This document shows positions 51,894 through 60,251 of a stretch of 64,000 nucleotides of DNA, piece after piece (position 1 is the stretch's first letter; every line of letters begins with the position of its first letter). This DNA comes from Pedobacter sp. Bi126. Lineage in GTDB: Bacteria; Bacteroidota; Bacteroidia; Sphingobacteriales; Sphingobacteriaceae. The DNA lies in NCBI RefSeq assembly GCF_918698245.1, contig NZ_CAKKMS010000001.1, positions 558,001 to 622,000 on the forward strand, read 5' to 3'. The position numbers and the translations under genes are program-made. Below the pieces are notes generated by a model, which was not told the origin of the DNA, ran no database searches, and saw only the letters and a program-made list of their open reading frames with translations.

Positions 51894-53495
51894 TTAGTAA
51901 GTATATCTGAAATAATCGATATCAACATACCCCGAGTCGCTATCGTTATTATAGTTGTACAAACCGATACGGTCGCCCCTATAACTTCCCCAGCTTAACT
52001 GGTATAGTGCACCAAAGGCGATAAACTGCAGCCCATCTGTACTATAGTAATATTGGCTTAACCCATCCAAACCCCAGGTAGATTTTAGCCAAAGCATATT
52101 GCCCTTAATTTCTGGGCCGGTAGAAATAATCTTTTTTAAATTCAGTTCGAGCACCTTTTTACCGTTTTTTTGGCCCACACCAAATGCAGCGTACAAGGGA
52201 GATCCAAAATGGGCTAAGCCACACTTTTGGCCATCACTCATCCCGCTCAGATCGAGTTTAACGACTGATTCATTTTTTACAGTACGCATGGAACGTTGCG
52301 TAAGGGTGTTTCCGGCCTTAAGTAAATTATCTTTCTCCAGTGGACTGAAAGCCCTTAACCTTAACCAGCCCTTCCTTTCTTTTAGCGATATTTTTTCTAT
52401 GCGCGGCTGATAGTTCCATTCCCATTGGGGCTGGATTTTGCCCTGATTAAATTCATCGCTGGATTGCGGTAAAATTTTATTTAAAGATCGAATGGGCTTT
52501 TTATCAGCCCACACCATAGTACCAATGGTATCTGCACCTGCTTTACCAAGTATAGGCCAGCCATCAACCCAGTTAACCGGTAAGAGACTCATATTCCGGC
52601 CAGACCAGTCGCCCGAACCGTGGTGGGTTAGAAAATACCATTTCCGGCAAGGAGCCTCTACGATACCGCCCTGGTTGGGTTCGTGAAAATCCTTTTGTGC
52701 ATGCCCGATCTGTTTCGCGGGTCCGTATGGCCCTGCTATGGTTTTCGCCTTCCTGATCATCACTACCCGCCCATCATCCTTTACCTCACTAAAAAAGTGG
52801 TAGTACATACCGTTGATTTTATAGAGTTTACTTGCCTCGCTCCCTTTTGATTGATAGATTACCTGATCTGATCCGGTAATAATTTCTTTTCCATCAGCAG
52901 TTAGTTTAAACAGGTGTATCTTATAGCCGTCTGCGAAATTTGTTCCAACCAGGTAACCCTGGCCATTATCGTCCCAAAAGGGACAGCAGTCATCCCAGCC
53001 TTTTGCGGCCAAAACCTTCACCAAGGGTGCCCAAGGCCCATTTATACTTTTAGCGGAGGTCATGAAATATCCATCATCCGGTGTGCCGAAATAAATCCAG
53101 AATTTCCCTAAGTGATGCCTGATGGCCCCTGCCCAGATCCCTCTTCCGTAACTGTCCATTCGCTCCCATCCGAGTTTCTCAGAAATCTGTGTAAGATCAT
53201 TTACCGCATGGCCGGCTATCGTCCAGTTTACCAGATCTTTTGAATGGAGAATGACCACCCCTGGAGAAAATTGAAAAGTAGAAGAAATGGCATAATAATC
53301 AGCTCCAACCCTGATACAATCAATATCGCTATAATCACCAGGCAGCAAGGGGTTTCTATAAGTTCCATCTCCCATATCTCCCCATTTATCCCATGCTCCC
53401 CATTTTACTTTTTCAAGCCCATCCTGGGCAAAAACACCTAGTGAAACCAGCATTATAATTATCCAAAAATTCAGTGTTCTTAATAGCGCGCTCAT
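51894..53495 (-). CDS. GH43 glycosidase with C-terminal jelly-roll domain
   Basis: The 533-residue exported protein (signal peptide ending VFAQ) is a GH43 beta-propeller enzyme, probably alpha-L-arabinofuranosidase or beta-xylosidase. The three catalytic acids can be seen: base in DYSDIDCIR (about 55), pKa-tuning Asp in WDDCCPFWDD (about 168) and acid in KGSEASKLYK (about 218). A concanavalin-like domain (about 340-533, WEWNYQPRIEKISL ... VDIDYFRYTY) follows, as in the xylosidase-type GH43 members. It lies 74 bases downstream of the GH31 gene, same direction, so the two may be co-transcribed. Confidence 0.9.
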   Translation of the reverse strand: MSALLRTLNFWIIIMLVSLGVFAQDGLEKVKWGAWDKWGDMGDGTYRNPLLPGDYSDIDCIRVGADYYAISSTFQFSPGVVILHSKDLVNWTIAGHAVNDLTQISEKLGWERMDSYGRGIWAGAIRHHLGKFWIYFGTPDDGYFMTSAKSINGPWAPLVKVLAAKGWDDCCPFWDDNGQGYLVGTNFADGYKIHLFKLTADGKEIITGSDQVIYQSKGSEASKLYKINGMYYHFFSEVKDDGRVVMIRKAKTIAGPYGPAKQIGHAQKDFHEPNQGGIVEAPCRKWYFLTHHGSGDWSGRNMSLLPVNWVDGWPILGKAGADTIGTMVWADKKPIRSLNKILPQSSDEFNQGKIQPQWEWNYQPRIEKISLKERKGWLRLRAFSPLEKDNLLKAGNTLTQRSMRTVKNESVVKLDLSGMSDGQKCGLAHFGSPLYAAFGVGQKNGKKVLELNLKKIISTGPEIKGNMLWLKSTWGLDGLSQYYYSTDGLQFIAFGALYQLSWGSYRGDRIGLYNYNNDSDSGYVDIDYFRYTY

Positions 53496-53569
53496 TTTAA
53501 CCTAATGCATGTAGCTTATTGACAATAAATACCAATTGATATACTCCGTGAGCACATAAAAAGCTTCAA

Positions 53570-55918
53570 CTAGAATTTAATAGCAATACTTTTCCCTTTA
53601 TATTCAACCGATCGGGTATTTGTTTTGGCGCCGGTTTTATTAGCATTCAAAGTGATAAGCTCAACATTGAAGTTTCTCTTTGCCAACATTCCGGTATAAC
53701 TTCCTTTTCGATCGGAAATATTTAATGTCCTTGATTTTTGATCCCATTTCAACACAATGGTAGTGTAAGCCCCTTTTTCATAGTTATAATTATCATTTTC
53801 ATCCTCATAAAGTGTAAAATTTCCATTTGCACCTTCATAAACCCGAATATCAAGATTCTCCCATTTTTTCTCGGTAGAATACTGTACATCAGGACCGAAT
53901 GGAATGATAGCGCCAGTCTTCATATATAATGGAATGATGTCAACAGGAGCATCTGTTTCAATAGTCTGCCCTCCTACGCTATACTCATTTGTCCAAAAGT
54001 TATACCAGCCACTTCCTTTAGGTAAATAAACCGGAGATTTTCTTACCTGATATTTTGTTACCGGCGCAACCAGGATCGAGCGGCCAAACATATATTCAGT
54101 GCCGATTTCATGCGTACGTTGGTCGGCGATAAAATCCATAATCAATGGGCGCATAAAGGTTCCGTTATTTTCGCTTACATCCCATGATGTACCATATATG
54201 TAAGGCAACAACTTATAACGCAGTTTTATGGATTTCTCCTGAGCATCAAAACACCATGAACCACGTTCACCGAAATTCCAGATCTCCCGTGGCAGGTCGG
54301 TTCCATGAGAACGCATCATTGGACTAAAAGCCCCGAATTGCATCCAGCGAACATATAATTCCTGAAATTCAGGATTTTTATTCCCACCATTATTTCGCCA
54401 GCGCCCGGCAAAAAAGCCACCGATATCGCTATTCCAGTTAGGGATTCCCATCAAGGTATAGTTTAAAGCCGCCGGTACCTGCTTTTGAAGCATCTCCCAG
54501 CTCGATGTAACATCTCCGCTCCAGGTGTTGGATCCAAAACGCTGCTGGCCGATGAAGCCTGATCTGGTAAGGATCACCACACGCTTGTCATGATTTGAAG
54601 CACGCTGATTAGTTGCAATCCCTTTATTGTGCATCAGACTGAACCCGTTTTTTACACTTCTGTAGCTACCTAAATGGGTAGGGAGGTCAAAATCAGATTC
54701 TTTAACGTTTATGTGATCAGGTTCTGTTGAATCAAGCCACCACCCATCGTTACCAATATAGCTGAATATTCCCTTATTGAGGTATTTCCAATAGATATCA
54801 AGTGCTTTTGGATTGAATACATCATAAGGTCTTGCGCCACTTTTCGGGGGCCAGGTATCAAAATTAATGATCATATTCTTACTGTCGAACTCCTTGCGCT
54901 GAGGTGTTTTCGGACCAAAGCCCGGCCATGTTACAATCAGGAGCTTCGCATTCAAACTATGAATCTCATCAACCCATTTTTTTGGATCTGGAAAATGTTC
55001 TTTATCAAAGGTTTGTGAATTCCAGGCGCTATCCGTTTTATTATATTCCGGCCAATAGCGCCAATCCTGAATGATTACATCCAGTGGAACTTTCAAGTCC
55101 CGGTACTTTTTAACCACATTCAGACTTTCATCCTGTGTATGATAACGTTCTTTGCTCTGAAAGAATCCATAAGCCCATAGCGGAAGCATTGGAGCTTTAC
55201 CGGTTAGTCCACGCAGTTCTGAAATTACGCCATCCGTATTGGAACCAAACATGAAATAATAATCAGCACAGTGACCCAGGCTTTCAAAAGATAGTTCTTC
55301 AGGTTTATCCTCAAACTTAGAAATCGAGTAATTGTCCCAGAATACCGCATAACCCTTTACAGAAAGAAAATATGGCGAATAAGTTGACATATTTTCATTT
55401 TTCATCAGATGTGAGGAATTGCGCCGGTTAAATTTATTATCCATGATCTGACCTACACCGTATATGGCTTCGTCTTTATCCAGCGAAAAAGCATTTCTGA
55501 CCTTGAATGATGGGGTTCCGGCATCATTTACAGGCGAAAACAGTGTGCCTCCATCCTTATCCTGAAGGAGTTCCTTACCAGAAGCATCGTAGAAGTAAAC
55601 CCCTCCAGTTTCCACATTTACCTCTACCTGAATTTTACTGCTTTTTACCACCAGATTCTGCCCTTTTTTTGCATACCTCACAGCTACTTTACTAGGTGCC
55701 GCCACAACTGAAAGACTGGTTTTAGGATAAGGTTTGCCAATGGGTGTTTTGTAAACCCTTACCGTATTTTCTGTATAGAACTCAACTGAGATATCCATTT
55801 GCCGGGCTGCAAACTTTAGCCCTTTTGTAGTCTTTTGTATGGATTGTGCCCATCCGTTCATGGTCAGCAAAAATGCAAAAAGCATAAACACACCGCCGGC
55901 TTTGTTGTAAAATTTCAT
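53570..55918 (-). CDS. GH31 alpha-xylosidase or alpha-glucosidase
   Basis: From ATG 55918 the product (about 782 residues) has a signal peptide (FLLTMNGWAQ), an N-terminal beta domain and a TIM barrel with the GH31 nucleophile in DGWWLDSTEPD (about 395) and acid/base in WSGDVTSSW (about 469). The QDWRYWPEYNKTD segment near 285 resembles alpha-xylosidases. In this neighbourhood, release of alpha-xylose from xyloglucan is the best guess, but alpha-glucosidase cannot be excluded. Two extra ATG codons (55924, 55927) precede the chosen start. Confidence 0.9.
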   Translation of the reverse strand: MKFYNKAGGVFMLFAFLLTMNGWAQSIQKTTKGLKFAARQMDISVEFYTENTVRVYKTPIGKPYPKTSLSVVAAPSKVAVRYAKKGQNLVVKSSKIQVEVNVETGGVYFYDASGKELLQDKDGGTLFSPVNDAGTPSFKVRNAFSLDKDEAIYGVGQIMDNKFNRRNSSHLMKNENMSTYSPYFLSVKGYAVFWDNYSISKFEDKPEELSFESLGHCADYYFMFGSNTDGVISELRGLTGKAPMLPLWAYGFFQSKERYHTQDESLNVVKKYRDLKVPLDVIIQDWRYWPEYNKTDSAWNSQTFDKEHFPDPKKWVDEIHSLNAKLLIVTWPGFGPKTPQRKEFDSKNMIINFDTWPPKSGARPYDVFNPKALDIYWKYLNKGIFSYIGNDGWWLDSTEPDHINVKESDFDLPTHLGSYRSVKNGFSLMHNKGIATNQRASNHDKRVVILTRSGFIGQQRFGSNTWSGDVTSSWEMLQKQVPAALNYTLMGIPNWNSDIGGFFAGRWRNNGGNKNPEFQELYVRWMQFGAFSPMMRSHGTDLPREIWNFGERGSWCFDAQEKSIKLRYKLLPYIYGTSWDVSENNGTFMRPLIMDFIADQRTHEIGTEYMFGRSILVAPVTKYQVRKSPVYLPKGSGWYNFWTNEYSVGGQTIETDAPVDIIPLYMKTGAIIPFGPDVQYSTEKKWENLDIRVYEGANGNFTLYEDENDNYNYEKGAYTTIVLKWDQKSRTLNISDRKGSYTGMLAKRNFNVELITLNANKTGAKTNTRSVEYKGKSIAIKF

Positions 55919-55948
55919 AAGCATCATAAAGTTTTTATTTGATCATAA

Positions 55949-55981
55949 CAAACATAGCGCTGAGCGGTGATGTTAAGACAA
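55949..55981 (-). promoter_or_regulatory. Candidate promoter of the GH31-GH43 pair
   Basis: Reverse strand TATGTTTG (55956-55949) fits TAnnTTTG; a TTG (55981-55979) lies 22 bases upstream, slightly long. It sits 31 bases before the GH31 start. Confidence 0.45.
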
Positions 55982-56001
55982 CAACCATGTTGCAAAAAGT
56001 A

Positions 56002-58587
56002 TCAATGGCGTTGATTTTTCACCTTGCGGGCATACTCCGAAGGCCTGCAGCCATACTGTTCAAAAAAACATTTACCCAGGTAGCTTGAGCTGCTGAATCC
56101 CACCCTTTCAGTGATCTCTGAAATATTGAGTTTGCCTTCTAAAATTAATTGCGTCGCTTTTTCCAGGCGAACATTGCGGATGAACAGTGATGGCGATTTA
56201 TCAAGGAGTGTGATGAGTTTCCGGTAAAGTCCGGTACGGTCCATATTAAGATCACGGCTGAGCTGCTCGACTGAATAATCTGTAACCTCAATATTCATTT
56301 CTACGAGCTTCATCGCCTTTTCTAAAAATTCAGATTCGGCCTGGTTGAGACCGGTTTTGGATTCTGAAGCATTACTATGCTCCTCAGCTGTTGCAGGGAG
56401 GTTTTCTTTTTCGGCGAGAAGAACATTTTGTTGATCAATTAAGTTACGGATCCTGAGTAATAAAAGCTCTTCCCGATGCTTGCGTTCCAATGATTTTCTG
56501 GTGTGAGAAATATAAGCAAATATTGCTGCCGATATCAAGACTGAAGCCAATACTCCGAAACAGATAATTGCGGGCAATGTCTGCCACCAGGGTGCATTAA
56601 TGGTTAGATCAATTTCAGAAATTGGCCCATTCCATTCTTTATTGTTGTTAGCAGCCATCACCCTTAGCTTATAATTACCGTGAGGCAGATTGGTATATGA
56701 TATTTCGAGAACACCATGCCCATTTACGCCATCTTCCCTGCGACTGAAGGTTTCACGCCAGGACTTGTCTATCCCCATCAACTGATATCGATAAAAGGTT
56801 TGGGATGGATTCTGATAGTTAAGCGCTGAAAACTGAAAAGTGAGAAAGTTTTGATCATAATCAAGCTGTATCTGCTTAACATACGGCGCACTATTGATTA
56901 AAATTACACGATCACCGTAACTTTTGCCCGGCTCAACCTTTTCTCCCCTTAAGAACAGATTAGTAAAAACAGGCTTAAACGGCAGCTTACGTTGCAAAAG
57001 GCGACTGGGTTTCAAAATGCTGAATCCATTTATTCCTCCAAAATAAAGGTCACCACTCAAACTTTCGTAAACGGCCTGATTTGTATATTCACCGTCTAAT
57101 GTGCCAGCATTCGAATCGAAACTGGTAAAATGAATATTTTCACTGATTGAATCAATCTGAAGCTTGTTGATTCCATAACTGGTGGTGATCCAGATATTGT
57201 TATGGCGGTCTTGTAATATCGCCTGTATAAAATTGTTTGACAGCCCATCCTTAGTATAAAACACATGCTGTTCTCCGGAAGGTTTAAATAATTTTAGTCC
57301 GTCTCCAGTTCCTATCCATTTCCAGCCTCTCGAATCAGTAAGTTCTGCAGTATGGTCTATGTTATAATCCATCAACGTTTGAGGATATTCCAATTTACGA
57401 CGTACTGGTGAGGGGATCGAAAAAACATCAACTTTCTCAAGTACATTACCATTACTTAAAGCGGCTTTGTAACGATAAAAGCCCGATTTACATTTCAGGT
57501 AAATGTTGCCCGATGCGTCCTCAGCAAATGTTTTCACGATGATATCGCCCAGTAAGGCACCTGAAAAATACGATGCGCCGATATGCTTAAAAATATATCT
57601 CTCTGGATGATCGTAAAGGATTCCTTGATTTACGGTCCCCAACCAGAATCCGCCCTGCTTATCATAAAGCAGTGTACTGATCTCTGTATTAAGTTTACTT
57701 CCGTCGGTTTTGTTTAGCAGCGGCCAATATCGTTTTTCGTTACTAAAACAATCAATTATCCAAATCCCCTTGGCGCAACTGATAGATGCTTTACCTTTTG
57801 CATCCACCACTAAGGTATTTAAGGTATATGCTGTCTCAAGGATTTTTCTCCAGGCCTGTTTTTGAAGATCAAAGAAAAAGAATCCGCCGTGGGTCCCATT
57901 TCTCAACTGATAAAAACCATTGCGCCCTTTGACCACTAGGGAAGTACTGCCAAACCTAGCGTAATGCGTATCCGGATATGCAGCTGCACTGTACAACTTA
58001 CGTTTCGAATTCAGATCGTAACAGATTACCTTTCCTGTACTGTAGAAAAGATGCAGCTTTTCTTCATCAGCGCTCACATCCTGAAGTCTCCCCTGATTCT
58101 GCGAGAGATCGAATTCTTGAGTATGATCGCTAAGCACAAGTTTATCACCAATTAGCAACCACAGCCGTTGCTTTGTATCCATGAAGAAATTATCTATTGG
58201 CTTAGGGAAACCTATCTTTTTGAAATAGCCCGCTAAATCTTGTGTATACTTCTCCTTGCGCAGATCAACCCGCAAAAGTTCCTTATAGTCCTTTATCCAA
58301 AGTATGGAATCGCCACTCAGATAAATCCTGTAAAAACCATCGTATGTTTTTAACGGATATTTTCGCTGCGAATCCCGGTGAATATACTTAAACCCCGCCC
58401 CATCATAGATATTGATATTACCGGTTGTTTTGAAAACCATACGTCCGTCGGGTAACTGAAGCATGTAACGAACCTGGTTGTCACTCAGTCCGTGAAGAAC
58501 ATTAAGTGGTGTAAATACAAATTCTTGTGATTTTGCACAAGAGAACAAGAAAAGAAAGATGGAAATAAGGAAGATTGTTCGCTTCAT
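56002..58587 (-). CDS. Sensor-regulator: propeller, Y_Y_Y and AraC domains, no kinase
   Basis: From ATG 58587 (which gives the signal peptide MKRTIFLISIFLFLFSCA) the product is about 861 residues. It has repeated two-component-regulator propeller units (about 30-590, for example VLHGLSDNQVRYMLQ and DGLSNNFIQAILQD). A Y_Y_Y domain (about 600-660), one helix (about 667-692), a coiled coil and an AraC double helix (about 765-860, with ITERVGFSSSSYLGKCFFEQ) follow. Unlike hybrid two-component systems of many PULs, histidine kinase and receiver domains are missing, so the periplasmic signal would pass straight to a membrane-held DNA-binding domain. It sits at the upstream edge of the locus, its likely target. 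Confidence 0.88.
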   Translation of the reverse strand: MKRTIFLISIFLFLFSCAKSQEFVFTPLNVLHGLSDNQVRYMLQLPDGRMVFKTTGNINIYDGAGFKYIHRDSQRKYPLKTYDGFYRIYLSGDSILWIKDYKELLRVDLRKEKYTQDLAGYFKKIGFPKPIDNFFMDTKQRLWLLIGDKLVLSDHTQEFDLSQNQGRLQDVSADEEKLHLFYSTGKVICYDLNSKRKLYSAAAYPDTHYARFGSTSLVVKGRNGFYQLRNGTHGGFFFFDLQKQAWRKILETAYTLNTLVVDAKGKASISCAKGIWIIDCFSNEKRYWPLLNKTDGSKLNTEISTLLYDKQGGFWLGTVNQGILYDHPERYIFKHIGASYFSGALLGDIIVKTFAEDASGNIYLKCKSGFYRYKAALSNGNVLEKVDVFSIPSPVRRKLEYPQTLMDYNIDHTAELTDSRGWKWIGTGDGLKLFKPSGEQHVFYTKDGLSNNFIQAILQDRHNNIWITTSYGINKLQIDSISENIHFTSFDSNAGTLDGEYTNQAVYESLSGDLYFGGINGFSILKPSRLLQRKLPFKPVFTNLFLRGEKVEPGKSYGDRVILINSAPYVKQIQLDYDQNFLTFQFSALNYQNPSQTFYRYQLMGIDKSWRETFSRREDGVNGHGVLEISYTNLPHGNYKLRVMAANNNKEWNGPISEIDLTINAPWWQTLPAIICFGVLASVLISAAIFAYISHTRKSLERKHREELLLLRIRNLIDQQNVLLAEKENLPATAEEHSNASESKTGLNQAESEFLEKAMKLVEMNIEVTDYSVEQLSRDLNMDRTGLYRKLITLLDKSPSLFIRNVRLEKATQLILEGKLNISEITERVGFSSSSYLGKCFFEQYGCRPSEYARKVKNQRH

Positions 58588-58689
58588 TCTGGCTTCAGAG
58601 TTCTCATAAAATATCGGTGCAATTATGAACAGATTTAGTTGAAGATGAGGCTGCCACTTCAATACTGACAACAGCATCTTTTATTTACA

Positions 58690-58885
58690 CATTTGGTTAC
58701 ACGAATTTCGCAAAATAATCGATTTAAGCAATCGATTGCGCAAAAATATTTTAGTTAACGCTACTCATGTCGAAATTGAACAAATAGTCTCCCAATTAGC
58801 TTTTGGTTATCCCAATCAACAGGCCACTACAGTTCTAAGATATGCGAATCCCGAAAATGCCCTTAAAAAATCTGGGCTTACTTAA
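58690..58885 (+). pseudogene. Possible C-terminal remnant of a tyrosine recombinase
   Basis: On the forward strand an open frame without a start codon ends at TAA 58883-58885. It reads like coding sequence (for example ILVNATHVEIEQIVSQLAF, ATTVLRYANPENALKKSG). The TTVLRYAN part resembles the end of phage-type integrases around the catalytic tyrosine, but the arginine and histidine residues of the active site are not visible. It overlaps the end of the PorV-like gene by 8 bases. Confidence 0.25.
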
Positions 58886-60053
58886 ATTTCCTGAATTTTG
58901 TTTGTATGCCAAACCGCAGGGTATTCCGAAGTGGATTATAGCCCGATCCTACCAGGTATGAAAAATCAAGGGAAAGGCTACTGTAATGAACACCAAGGCC
59001 GAGGGTGAAATAAGAAGTATTTGCCTTCTCAGGGTGCTGGTACAAGTAGCCGGCTCTGAGGTACAGCGTCTCTTTGAAGCTCATTTCTGCGCCCGTTGAT
59101 ATGCCAACCTCTTTTAATTCTTCGCGAAAGCCTCCGGGGGCGTCACTAAAAGAGCCTAAAATCCCAGATGGTACCGAACGGTCAGGATCCCGTCCCTTTA
59201 CTATATTCCCATCCGGACCGTAAACCGGCTGCGTTGGAGCCATCAGTTTATTAAAATCAAGCAATAAGGTAAGCTTGTTCTGCCCTTCGCCTATTTTAAG
59301 CGCAGATCCTAACTTCATACTGGCAGGAAGGAAGTAAGACTGGGCGGTATTGCGATAGGTCATTTTTGTACCGATATTGGACAGGTTAAGGCCAAAGCTT
59401 AAAACCGCAGGAGTGCCTGCCAGCGTTATTTCCGATTTCTGAAAAGCAGAAATATCTACAGCCAGGGCTTTTCCCGAGCCTCTGTTTCCATTAACTGTTC
59501 CTCCGCCGAAAAGATTACTGCTGATATACCTTACATTTCCGCCGAGAGCGAAATCCGGACCAAGCCTGAGCGAATAGCCAAGATCGAATGCAGCTTCACT
59601 GGGACTATAAACGCCGAGATTCTGAAAATTTTCGTCGCTGAAATTAATATCCCCCATAGAAAAATACCTAATGGATGCAGATACTGTATTCCGCTGGTTC
59701 ACCCTATAGTAGCCACTAAGATATGAAATACTCATATCAGGGGCTAGCTGCTTGAGCCAAGGGCTATAAGAGCAGGAGATACCGAAATCTCCCTCTGTGA
59801 GAAATGCCAACGCAGATGTATTCATCACAGTAGAATTGGCATCAGGATCAAGGGCAACGCCGGCATTTCCCATCGCTCCTGACCTTGGCTGTGGCGTAAT
59901 CAACAGGAATGGTACCGCAGTGTAAATATTGTTCCTCACGCTGGCATCTGTCTGGATGCCGTTTATGGACTGCGCAGATACTGTTTGATGCAAAAGAATC
60001 AGAATTAATAAAGTCCACTTTTTCGTAGACACCTTGTTTGATCGTATTTTCAT
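58878..60053 (-). CDS. PorV/LptO-like outer-membrane beta-barrel protein
   Basis: PorV is the outer-membrane shuttle of the type IX secretion system that takes cargo from the translocon to the attachment complex. From ATG 60053 the 391-residue product has a signal peptide (LLILILLHQTVSAQS) and the PorV opening TAVPFLLITPQPRSGAMGNAGVALDPDANS (about 40-70, in two pieces), then FadL-like beta strands with the NLSNIGTKMTY block (about 215) and a barrel end FGIQTKFRKFK. A single-copy PorV is normally encoded elsewhere with other T9SS genes; here it lies 198 bases downstream of a T9SS cargo gene, suggesting a dedicated paralogue. Confidence 0.85.
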   Translation of the reverse strand: MKIRSNKVSTKKWTLLILILLHQTVSAQSINGIQTDASVRNNIYTAVPFLLITPQPRSGAMGNAGVALDPDANSTVMNTSALAFLTEGDFGISCSYSPWLKQLAPDMSISYLSGYYRVNQRNTVSASIRYFSMGDINFSDENFQNLGVYSPSEAAFDLGYSLRLGPDFALGGNVRYISSNLFGGGTVNGNRGSGKALAVDISAFQKSEITLAGTPAVLSFGLNLSNIGTKMTYRNTAQSYFLPASMKLGSALKIGEGQNKLTLLLDFNKLMAPTQPVYGPDGNIVKGRDPDRSVPSGILGSFSDAPGGFREELKEVGISTGAEMSFKETLYLRAGYLYQHPEKANTSYFTLGLGVHYSSLSLDFSYLVGSGYNPLRNTLRFGIQTKFRKFK

Positions 60054-60193
60054 AGTGTTAGATATATAAATGTGGATCGATTGCACATTAAGTTTTGATG
60101 AGCGTTTATTATCGTTAAAGCATTTTTTACTGAATTACCTTTACCAAACCGGTTTTAACAGGTAAGTTAAGATACCACTGGCCATACTTAAAA

Positions 60194-60226
60194 CAGGAAG
60201 GACATTAATTAAAAACGCCCTTCCTG
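60194..60226 (-). terminator. Hairpin after the T9SS cargo gene
   Basis: CAGGAAGG (60194-60201) and CCTTCCTG (60219-60226) form an 8-bp stem with a 17-base AT-rich loop, 26 bases beyond the cargo-gene stop on the reverse strand. No T-run follows, so it may be a processing hairpin rather than a strict terminator. Confidence 0.4.
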
Positions 60227-60251
60227 AACGGATATAAATTAAAATCAAAGA

